Notes under the pieces: generated by a model
The model's database searches: none
The model's input: only the letters and a program-made list of their open reading frames with translations
Told to the model about the DNA's origin: nothing
Shown here: positions 1-5,071 of the stretch, piece by piece
How positions within the stretch are numbered: the first letter of the stretch is position 1
How the letters are laid out: each line of letters begins with the position of its first letter
Position numbers and translations under genes: made by a program
Assembly (NCBI GenBank): GCA_910589635.1
Contig: CAJUTD010000040.1
Coordinates: forward strand, 15,849-20,919
Reading direction: 5' to 3'
Source: an uncultured Lachnospiraceae bacterium
GTDB lineage: Bacteria > Bacillota > Clostridia > Lachnospirales > Lachnospiraceae
Length of the DNA stretch: 5,071 bases

Positions 1-29
1 CTCGTTAAATGCTTTCCTTTTTTTACCAT
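1..29 (-). CDS. N-terminus of probable IS30-family transposase (partial, runs off left edge)
   Basis: Only the first residues are visible: MVKKGKHLT, open to the window edge. A short basic stretch followed by KHLT is the usual opening of IS30-family transposases, just ahead of their helix-turn-helix. The start at 29 is preferred because GGAAG (42-38) lies 8 nt upstream. An in-frame ATG at 44 would add MEEII but has only a weak purine-rich stretch ahead of it. The flanking DNA supports the call, since an IS30-like terminal sequence lies about 75-110 nt upstream of the start. The DDE catalytic core lies outside the window, so neither function nor intactness can be judged. With only nine residues to go on, the family assignment is pattern recognition, and any short basic N-terminus could mimic it. 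Confidence 0.5.
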
Positions 30-70
30 AATTATTTCTTCCATTCTTCTTTAGATAAATCTGCAATTAT

Positions 71-137
71 AAAAAAGTAGTAACTATTCAGTCCCCAACA
101 CATCATTACGATAACTAGTTGAAATCTGAATAGTTAC
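71..137 (-). terminator. Hairpin plus T-tract downstream of the permease / in the leader of the putative transposase
   Basis: On the minus strand, GTAACTATTCAG (137-126) is followed after 34 nt by its exact reverse complement CTGAATAGTTAC (91-80), then TAC and six T residues (76-71). A 12-bp stem followed closely by a T-run has the layout of an intrinsic terminator. The stem is AT-rich and the loop long, so it should be weaker than the hairpin at 3389-3439. It is the only terminator-like structure after the permease stop. It also lies within the putative IS end, where such structures can block read-through from flanking promoters into the transposase gene. Confidence 0.5.
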
Positions 138-142
138 AATAT

Positions 143-171
143 AGCATATATTTACAGACGCTTCAAGTCAA
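143..171 (-). promoter_or_regulatory. Probable sigma-A-type promoter facing the putative transposase
   Basis: On the minus strand TTGACT (171-166) is separated by 17 bp from TATGCT (148-143). The -35 box matches TTGACA at five of six positions, and the -10 box matches TATAAT at four of six, including the key TA...T positions. Transcription would begin near 136, at the very start of the 12-bp hairpin arm, about 110 nt before the MVKKGKHLT start. It lies 12 bp beyond the permease stop and, by the boundary proposed here, just outside the IS tip. AT-rich DNA gives chance matches, so confidence is moderate. Confidence 0.4.
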
Positions 172-182
172 TATAAATCTTC

Positions 183-3100
183 TTACTCTTTGACCTGTAA
201 GAGTTCTAATACCTTCTGCCGGGTCACCTGCACCGACGCCGCAAACGCCCCGCAGATACACCCCGCGAAATACAACATCCAGCAGAACACAAGCGTGTCT
301 ATGCCTCTCATAAAAAGCCCCGGACGAAACATCAGCAACCCCCCGGCCACAACAATCATTCCCACCATGCTCAAAAGCATTTGTTCAAATACCAGCATAC
401 ACCTGGCGCGTTTCTTCGTAACGCCAAGGATACGCAGAAATGCTGCTTCCTGCACCGACTGTAAGATAACAAGCCCCGGTCCGAACAAGCCAATTAACAC
501 CGCTGCCGCCACTGCAATTGGGAACAGCGACTCTAACAAATTGCGCACACGTTTCGTGTTCTCAAACAAATCTGTGTCAACATGGTACGCCGCCTGCGGC
601 GAATACTCTATGCCTTTGCTTTTCTGTTCTTCTAACAAGCTGTTCAGTTCCATAATCTTTTCGTTATCTGCCAGGGTGAATTCACAATAGTCAACCGGGA
701 AAGGCTGGCTGTAGAGGTTTTCCGCGGCCTCATTAATGTTTCCAAAAATACCGGCGTTTACATCCTCATTCTCAGACTCCAGGATGCCCGCCACTTTATA
801 TGGCTTTCCTGCCCGCTCGATGGCAAACTCAAGCTCTTCTTCCGCATACACCTGCGGCATAAACGAATACAAATCCTCGGACATCAGCGTTATTTCATCT
901 CCTGCCTGGACACCCAGTTCCTCTGCCAATGTCTTTCCCACCAAACATACCGGACCCGTACCTTCAAAAACAGTATCGTCATACCCATCACCATAAGAGA
1001 TTGTATATTCATCGGTCAGATAACGGTCAAAGTCATTGGTAAACGCTATGGGACTTAATACCCCAACGCCATTCACGCGCACGCTGAATTTATTATAATA
1101 ATAGATATCCTCAATTAAGTCAGATTTTGTCAAATCCATAATATAAGAGGACGTAAACATCATGGCCCTGCCATTCACGTCAATCCCGCGGTAAGCCTCC
1201 TGATAAGAAAGCCTTGCCAGTACAAACATGCCAATCCCGGCGGCTAACACAACCGTAAGGATAAGAGACACCGCTGTTTTCCCAATTCCCCGCTGCATAT
1301 GGCGCAAGATGTACGAGGTGACTTGCCTCAGAGCGCTATATTTCCCATGCGTTGATTTTTTGCGAGGTGCATCCTCAAGCTCTGAGACAGATAGTCTTGC
1401 TATGTCTAGTCCGTGTGGAACTGGCGCTGTGTCCGCAACCTCCGACACATGTTTGGCAGCGCCGAAGTTTATCTGCAAAATCCCCGCTTTTTTTGCCACA
1501 TCTGTCTCCCGCGCACCCTCCTGTAATAATTCCAACGGAGATGTTTTCTTCATTTTCTGTAAGAAAAGCTTCGTCAAGAAAAAGATAAACAACAGCTCAC
1601 TAGCCAGGCAGACAATTACAACACCAAATGGAAGCGCCGCGCTAAGGACATAGGAATAACCGTCAGGGGCGCTGTTGTCCGACATACCAGCAAGCGTTTT
1701 TGCTGCTGTATAGGAGGCATAGAACAGCCCTGCCAGACCGCCAACGAACATCGCAATCACCGACAGGATGCCGAACGGCAATGTCAGCGTCCTTCCCGCC
1801 TTCCCACCGGGCACGCCCAACGTCCGCATAATCGCATACGATTTCTTATTTCTGCCAACGTAGAGGTATACGGCAAGAAGCAAGGCAAGCGCAGCTCCAA
1901 GTACATACAACGCCGTCGTTAAAAATGACGCCAGTGAGCCCGCCTCAAAATTATCCTTCATACCTGACCAGCCTCCGTCTGAAAAACGAAGTCCCAGGCT
2001 CATATCTGCTGTCAGCGGTTCCGCAGCCTCCCGGAACGCCTGAATGTCATGAGGGTCTTCAATAAAGACACTGAAATCGCCCATCAATGGTTCATAATCC
2101 TCGGGAACCTCCACCGGCAAAAGCGAGGACGGCACAAAGATAGACGCCGGGCCATAACTCCAGTTACTTTCATTTATCCGCTCATTCCACTCGTTGGTAA
2201 ACCGATAAGCTCCAATGATTTTAAGGTCTGCATAAGTTATAATCTGCGAGATACTCTCCGGCGAATGAAACCTTGATCCCGATTCTCCCTGCCCCACCAA
2301 TAATTTATCACCTAGCCCTATATGAAGTTTGTCGCCTAAAGACAGCCCGTAAGTTTGCAGAAAGTCCTCACTTACGACGCAGACGTCGGAATCCCTTGCT
2401 GTTAGCGGGCGCCCCTCTGTGACAATCATCTTGCGCTCATTGACATAGGGAATCGCTCGCATGTCCGAGGTATACACAATGTCGTAGGCAGACGTACTCT
2501 GATTCCTCGCTTCTATCATATCTTTATACCAGGCAAAGTCCTCGGTATCCAGATAATCCTCCCCCAATCCGTCAACCACACGCAAAAACTCGACGTCTGG
2601 AAACAAAGATTGGTATACAAACGAGCCAAGCTCAAAAGAAGTTCCCGACCGCTCGCTGTAAGTACCGATAACAAGATATCTGCTTCCTTTTTTTAGACCT
2701 TCAAAAAATGTCTGCTCATAGTTATGCCTGGAAAATTCCGCGTTTCCAGTTGCTATTTTCATTGGCTGCCCTGGATCGAATTGAAGCTCCCCGGCATGGA
2801 CCTTGACGTCGTCAAATGTTAAATACAGATTACCGGAGCTATAATCTTCATAGCCCTCATAGGTGCCCTCCAGTATAAATTCTCCTTCCTCCAAAGAGCC
2901 CTCCTGATCTATGACGCGTTTATAACCTTCGATAAATCCATCCGTCGTATACCTTGTGTCTGCCAGTGTAACGCCGGGCAGAGACGTAAATTTTTCTATC
3001 TGGTCTTGCGGGGGCCAGGGCTTCGGACTTAGCATATAATAACCCATCGGCGGCGTACTGTTATCCAGAGCGGCAACACCGTAATAGAAACTCTCGGCCT

Positions 3101-3239
3101 TTGCTGATTCCCGCGTGGTAACTGCATAATCCGTAACCCTGGAAAACAGGGCAAACGAAGCTGCCGCTATCAAAAGAAATGTCAGCAGCGTCTTTGCCGG
3201 GGATCGAAAAATTGTTTTTAAAGCTGTGGATTTCCTCAT
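183..3239 (-). CDS. ABC transporter permease with two tandem FtsX/MacB units
   Basis: This 1018-residue protein is the membrane component of a MacB/FtsX-superfamily ABC transporter. It has two repeats of the layout TM helix, extracellular domain, three TM helices. Unit 1 has a TM at about 16-33, an extracellular domain to about 435, and TMs at about 437-461, 487-510 and 530-558. Its FtsX signature is IMRTLGVPGGK (470-480), and the unit closes with SPLELLQE (567-574). A cytoplasmic linker of about 80 residues follows. Unit 2 has a TM at about 653-676, an extracellular domain to about 903, and TMs at about 905-927, 948-971 and 980-1003. Its signature is FLRILGVTKKR (934-944), and it ends with LELLQVKE. 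MacB-like core elements recur in both extracellular domains: VTEGRPLTARDSDVCVVSE (273-291) with GLSLGDKL, and VCLVGKTLAEELGVQAGDEI (764-783). The ATG at 3239 follows AGGAGG with 7-nt spacing and begins a basic N-terminus before the first TM. The gene has its own promoter and follows a terminator. No ATP-binding motifs are present, so it needs a separate ATPase. The substrate is unknown; BceB-type peptide permeases and lipoprotein-export permeases share the fold. Confidence 0.95.
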   Translation of the reverse strand: MRKSTALKTIFRSPAKTLLTFLLIAAASFALFSRVTDYAVTTRESAKAESFYYGVAALDNSTPPMGYYMLSPKPWPPQDQIEKFTSLPGVTLADTRYTTDGFIEGYKRVIDQEGSLEEGEFILEGTYEGYEDYSSGNLYLTFDDVKVHAGELQFDPGQPMKIATGNAEFSRHNYEQTFFEGLKKGSRYLVIGTYSERSGTSFELGSFVYQSLFPDVEFLRVVDGLGEDYLDTEDFAWYKDMIEARNQSTSAYDIVYTSDMRAIPYVNERKMIVTEGRPLTARDSDVCVVSEDFLQTYGLSLGDKLHIGLGDKLLVGQGESGSRFHSPESISQIITYADLKIIGAYRFTNEWNERINESNWSYGPASIFVPSSLLPVEVPEDYEPLMGDFSVFIEDPHDIQAFREAAEPLTADMSLGLRFSDGGWSGMKDNFEAGSLASFLTTALYVLGAALALLLAVYLYVGRNKKSYAIMRTLGVPGGKAGRTLTLPFGILSVIAMFVGGLAGLFYASYTAAKTLAGMSDNSAPDGYSYVLSAALPFGVVIVCLASELLFIFFLTKLFLQKMKKTSPLELLQEGARETDVAKKAGILQINFGAAKHVSEVADTAPVPHGLDIARLSVSELEDAPRKKSTHGKYSALRQVTSYILRHMQRGIGKTAVSLILTVVLAAGIGMFVLARLSYQEAYRGIDVNGRAMMFTSSYIMDLTKSDLIEDIYYYNKFSVRVNGVGVLSPIAFTNDFDRYLTDEYTISYGDGYDDTVFEGTGPVCLVGKTLAEELGVQAGDEITLMSEDLYSFMPQVYAEEELEFAIERAGKPYKVAGILESENEDVNAGIFGNINEAAENLYSQPFPVDYCEFTLADNEKIMELNSLLEEQKSKGIEYSPQAAYHVDTDLFENTKRVRNLLESLFPIAVAAAVLIGLFGPGLVILQSVQEAAFLRILGVTKKRARCMLVFEQMLLSMVGMIVVAGGLLMFRPGLFMRGIDTLVFCWMLYFAGCICGAFAASVQVTRQKVLELLQVKE

Positions 3240-3246
3240 AAGTATG

Positions 3247-3252
3247 CCTCCT
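3247..3252 (-). promoter_or_regulatory. Ribosome binding site of the large permease
   Basis: AGGAGG on the minus strand (3252-3247) lies 7 nt before the ATG at 3239. This is a full Shine-Dalgarno match at good spacing and fixes the start of the 1018-residue permease. Translation should be efficient unless the inverted repeat immediately upstream (3253-3270) folds over it. Confidence 0.9.
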
Positions 3253-3270
3253 AAATTATTCTAATAATTT
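3253..3270. repeat. Perfect 8-bp inverted repeat abutting the permease ribosome binding site
   Basis: AAATTATT (3253-3260) and AATAATTT (3263-3270) are exact reverse complements separated by 2 bp, ending at the base next to the AGGAGG site. With all-A/T arms the RNA hairpin would be weak. As DNA it could be a small operator. In DNA with about 17% G/C such palindromes also arise by chance. Confidence 0.35.
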
Positions 3271-3312
3271 ATTGCTTTATTTTTATATTTGCTACTAATA
3301 TTTTTAATTTTT

Positions 3313-3334
3313 ATTAATTCTATTGTAAATTAAT
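3313..3334. promoter_or_regulatory. Inverted repeat embracing the -10 box (candidate operator)
   Basis: ATTAATT (3313-3319) and AATTAAT (3328-3334) are exact reverse complements with an 8-bp centre that contains the -10 hexamer (3322-3327). A dimeric regulator bound here would block RNA polymerase. That fits exporters under repressor control, but no regulator is encoded in the window and the A/T-only arms weaken the case. Confidence 0.3.
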
Positions 3335-3350
3335 TATCAGCCATTGTCAA
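3322..3350 (-). promoter_or_regulatory. Consensus sigma-A promoter of the large permease gene
   Basis: On the minus strand a perfect -35 box TTGACA (3350-3345) lies exactly 17 bp from TACAAT (3327-3322), a five-of-six match to TATAAT. Transcription should start near 3315, giving a leader of about 75 nt before the ATG at 3239. The promoter lies downstream of the terminator at 3389-3439, so the permease gene forms its own transcription unit or a sub-unit of the operon. It is the strongest promoter-like sequence I found in the window. Confidence 0.8.
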
Positions 3351-3388
3351 TAAAAAATATACTATATCACAAGTTATTCGTTACAGCG

Positions 3389-3439
3389 AAAAAATCCTTT
3401 TGGGAAAATCCATATTATTACAGATTTCCCAAAAGGATT
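3389..3439 (-). terminator. Intrinsic terminator after the small permease-like gene
   Basis: On the minus strand AATCCTTTTGGGAAA (3439-3425) pairs perfectly over 15 bp with TTTCCCAAAAGGATT (3407-3393). Two further base pairs can form past one bulged base. The stem runs directly into a T-run (3394-3389, six T). It starts 40 nt after the stop of the 357-residue gene. On the plus strand there is no T-run after the hairpin, so it acts on leftward transcripts. It should end or reduce transcription from the adaptor/small-permease unit before the large permease. Confidence 0.85.
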
Positions 3440-3479
3440 AGCAATCTACTTCATATAAGGTTTTAGAAAATATACGATT

Positions 3480-4553
3480 TTACTTTCGGTTGTTTAAAAA
3501 ACGCGTCAATAAACATAAGCTGAACCAAAGAAACAATGCCATTTCTGCAAGAATCCCAAATGCCAGCGTCCGCCCAAACGCCTCTATCCAGCCGGAATCT
3601 AAATACGTCTTAGGCATATGCACAAGCATCCTTACCGCCTCCCATTTCTGTTTCCACAACTGTTCCCAGAAAGTAAAATTTGACCAGCGGGAAGGGATGT
3701 AGCCACTGGGAATCCGTACATGGCTTTGGAAAAGCGCAAACAGACAGAGAACCGTTATCAGTATCAACGCCGCCGGAACTACTTTTAAGATAAGCTTTTT
3801 CTGTTGCCGGCATTCGCAGGCCAGATAGCATAATAAGCAAATACATGACGTTATAGGCAGCAGCAGTACGCAAAACCCACCAATACCTCTGAGAAGCTCG
3901 ACATCCAAAACCGAAACATCTATACCATAATAGCTGCCCCATATCTGATAGATGTCGGAGACAGATTTATCCGCCGGTTTTTGCATGGTGATACGGTTCA
4001 GGCTATGGGATTGCCCGGACTGTTCCTGCGCGCTGCCCGCTGCATTTTTTACCTGAAAGGCAAATATCATGTCTTTTCCTGCAATTACGTTTCTTATTAC
4101 ATACGATTTACCATCATAAAATATTTCTTTGCCTACAACCTGTACGCTACCGAACAATTCCCATGCCGCCGCCTCATCAATCAGGCAGCCCTGGCTGTCG
4201 TTTTTCGCAGGCAGGCGGCAATCTTCAAACAATACTTCCGGGTTCCCGCAAAGCAGGATTGCATTTGCCTGTACATCTCGGCAAAGATTTTTATTGGTCA
4301 GCGTCACCGCATCCTCCTGGCCCCAGATGCAGAATTGCAGCATCTCCTGCCGGCCGCTGTCCGCCTGTTTTTCCTCCTGGCTCTTCTTGACTGCCTCCTC
4401 GGCGTCCTCAACGCTTAAAGGCTGCTCAGTAAAAAGCATCACCTTGTCCTTTTCCAAAAGAAGCTGCCCCCAGGAAACGGCGGACAAATAGAGCAGGAAA
4501 ATACCCACTCCTGCCACGGCCGCGGCTATTGCATACTTCACATATGTTTTCAT
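3480..4553 (-). CDS. Small MacB-like membrane protein, probable divergent half-size ABC permease
   Basis: The protein has 357 residues with a TM helix at about 6-26, an extracellular region at about 30-220, and three TM helices at about 226-246, 256-275 and 329-353. This is the topology of one MacB/FtsX unit. In the extracellular part, GCLIDEAAAWELFG (122-135) followed by VVGKEIFYDGKSYVIRNVI (139-157) matches the MacB periplasmic-core pattern in which a residue stretch ending in LFG precedes a G-K-x-I strand and a V-x-G-V-like strand. The TM region shows no recognisable FtsX LGV/RxxG signature, so membership is inferred from topology plus the core motif. Five cysteines (75, 91, 102, 112, 123) lie in the extracellular part and could form disulfides. 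The start is 2 nt after the adaptor stop (TAA AG ATG), with GGAAG 7 nt upstream inside the adaptor gene, so the two genes are likely co-transcribed and translationally coupled. It could instead be an accessory subunit that does not itself form the transport pore. Confidence 0.85.
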   Translation of the reverse strand: MKTYVKYAIAAAVAGVGIFLLYLSAVSWGQLLLEKDKVMLFTEQPLSVEDAEEAVKKSQEEKQADSGRQEMLQFCIWGQEDAVTLTNKNLCRDVQANAILLCGNPEVLFEDCRLPAKNDSQGCLIDEAAAWELFGSVQVVGKEIFYDGKSYVIRNVIAGKDMIFAFQVKNAAGSAQEQSGQSHSLNRITMQKPADKSVSDIYQIWGSYYGIDVSVLDVELLRGIGGFCVLLLPITSCICLLCYLACECRQQKKLILKVVPAALILITVLCLFALFQSHVRIPSGYIPSRWSNFTFWEQLWKQKWEAVRMLVHMPKTYLDSGWIEAFGRTLAFGILAEMALFLWFSLCLLTRFLNNRK

Positions 4554-4555
4554 CT

Positions 4556-5071
4556 TTATTCTTCCATCCTCCTGACCTTGCTGCCATCATCAATCATCCT
4601 CGTAGAACTATTGACAATCTCCTGGTCTCTTGTCAACAAACCTTCCTCCAACGCCGCATCCGTATCATTTTTATCCATCACTTGCACATTCAGGCGTCTT
4701 ACCACCAATTCTGTCCCCAATACCCCCTTTTCTTCCTGCAACACTAATACATAATAATTATTTTGCTCCTCATGCAAGGCCTGTAATGGAACAATCGAAG
4801 AATAATTTTCCGACTTGGGAACAATCTCGGCATCTACCATAATTCCAGGCTCAAAAACTCCCTTTGGCAAATCAACCGTTAAATCAAGCAAACTACTATC
4901 CTCCTCATTTACCGTCACATTAGAAACCGTATAATCGCTGATAGCATCTTTGCTGCCGAAAGCCTTTAGCTTCACTGGGCTTCCCTTACTAACATACTTC
5001 TCATTAAATTTATCCACAGACAGCGTTATCCTCGCACCCTTAGAGGTATCTTCCATCCGCATGGCCGCGCC
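4556..5071 (-). CDS. HlyD/MacA-type membrane fusion (efflux adaptor) protein, C-terminal part
   Basis: The reading frame is open to the right edge (GAA precedes the ATG at 5062), so the true start lies outside and about 171 C-terminal residues are seen. Numbering from that internal Met, residues 10-80 form a beta-rich segment with VSKGSPVKLKAFG and a GVFEPGIMVDAEI turn, as in the beta-barrel domain of adaptor proteins. Next comes VPLQALHEEQNNYYVLVL (91-108), the typical start of the membrane-proximal domain (a VPxxAL motif followed by a YVxV strand). The end, RDQEIVNSSTRMIDDGSKV (145-163), matches the D-x-x-V-N/x-G-x-x-x-x-x-DG-x-x-V closing pattern. The N-terminal anchor, hairpin and lipoyl parts are not in the window. 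Such adaptors in Gram-positive bacteria partner MacB-like permeases and an ATPase at the outer face of the membrane, which fits the neighbour 2 nt downstream. Substrate cannot be inferred. Confidence 0.88.
   Translation of the reverse strand, partial: GAAMRMEDTSKGARITLSVDKFNEKYVSKGSPVKLKAFGSKDAISDYTVSNVTVNEEDSSLLDLTVDLPKGVFEPGIMVDAEIVPKSENYSSIVPLQALHEEQNNYYVLVLQEEKGVLGTELVVRRLNVQVMDKNDTDAALEEGLLTRDQEIVNSSTRMIDDGSKVRRMEE
4561..4573 (-). promoter_or_regulatory. Ribosome binding site of the small permease, inside the adaptor gene
   Basis: The last codons of the adaptor gene contain AGGAGG (4573-4568), 14 nt before the ATG at 4553, and GGAAG (4565-4561), 7 nt before it. The nearer motif has the standard spacing. 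The stronger, distant AGGAGG could help re-initiation by ribosomes terminating at 4556. Placement inside the preceding gene supports coupled translation. Confidence 0.6.

Larger units (their letters stand above)
1..138 (-). mobile_element. Terminal segment of a probable IS30-family insertion sequence
   Basis: Read on the minus strand from about 126, the sequence GATTTCAACTAGTTATCG resembles the terminal inverted repeat of IS30-family elements (IS30 itself has a GATTCAATTGGTCAACGC-type core, recalled from memory). It is followed by a leader and then a short KGKHLT reading frame, the expected layout of an IS30 left end reading inward. The outer tip is placed near 138, at TGTAACTATTCAG, but could lie some bases either side because the other end and the target duplication are not in the window. 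The element would have landed about 45 bp downstream of the permease stop, leaving that gene intact. The boundary is an inference. Confidence 0.4.

Noticed and set aside
42..44. ATG at 44 as the start of the putative transposase
   Set aside because: It is in frame and possible, but the ATG at 29 has GGAAG at 8-nt spacing and gives the more typical IS30-like N-terminus.
113..120. AACTAGTT palindrome as an independent operator
   Set aside because: It falls inside the loop of the larger hairpin and within the IS30-like terminal sequence, which explains it better.
190..690. Plus-strand open frame of 166 codons opposite the C-terminus of the large permease
   Set aside because: It lies wholly inside a well-supported minus-strand gene, lacks a ribosome binding site, and its composition (Thr/Ser/Asn/Pro-rich, scattered Cys) is typical of an antisense shadow.
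1228..1653. Plus-strand open frame of 141 codons inside the large permease
   Set aside because: It is antisense to an FtsX TM/linker region with clear motifs on the minus strand, and it has no Shine-Dalgarno or domain pattern of its own.
3610..3942. Minus-strand open frame of 110 codons overlapping the small permease in another frame
   Set aside because: The main frame has a coherent TM and MacB-like structure throughout, while this frame starts internally and shows no protein pattern. There is no sign of a frameshift.
3981..4418. Plus-strand open frame of 145 codons opposite the small permease, with nested shorter frames
   Set aside because: It is an antisense shadow of the conserved extracellular domain. 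Several overlapping open frames here simply reflect codon bias on the other strand.
5060..5062. ATG at 5062 as the start of the adaptor gene
   Set aside because: The frame stays open to the window edge (GAA before the Met), no ribosome binding site can be seen, and the visible part is only the C-terminal half of an adaptor protein. It is an internal methionine.

Overview
The window reads almost entirely on the minus strand. It carries the distal part of a Gram-positive-type ABC exporter locus and, at its left edge, what looks like the tip of an insertion sequence. The organism is most likely a Clostridia member (Lachnospiraceae-like). This is inferred from strong AGGAGG-type ribosome binding sites, very AT-rich intergenic DNA (20 G/C in positions 3241-3360, about 17%) beside coding DNA of moderate GC, a textbook TTGACA-17-TACAAT promoter, and the style of the membrane fusion protein and FtsX/MacB-type permeases. 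No 16S gene or other taxonomic marker is present.

In the direction of transcription (right to left): (1) 5071-4556 is the C-terminal part of a HlyD/RND-type membrane fusion (adaptor) protein, truncated by the window edge. (2) 4553-3480, starting 2 nt after its stop, is a 357-residue membrane protein with one N-terminal TM helix, a MacB-like extracellular domain and three C-terminal TM helices. It looks like a divergent single-unit (half-size) MacB/FtsX-type permease. (3) 3479-3240 is a 240-bp spacer holding a perfect 15-bp terminator hairpin with a T6 tract, then an independent consensus promoter with an inverted repeat around its -10 box, an AT-rich leader with a second inverted repeat, and an AGGAGG site. 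(4) 3239-183 is a 1018-residue ABC permease made of two FtsX/MacB units in tandem, with an enlarged first extracellular domain. (5) 182-1 holds a probable promoter just after the permease stop, a 12-bp-stem hairpin followed by T6, an IS30-like terminal sequence, and the first residues of a probable IS30-family transposase leaving the window.

By analogy with MacA-MacB and other adaptor/permease exporters, the adaptor and the two membrane proteins probably act with an ABC ATPase at the cell surface, exporting or sensing a peptide, drug or lipid-like substrate. No ATPase is in the window, so it must be encoded elsewhere, most likely just upstream of the adaptor gene. The terminator/promoter pair suggests that the large permease can be expressed separately from the adaptor and small permease. 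I see no CRISPR array, tRNA, rRNA or plus-strand gene.
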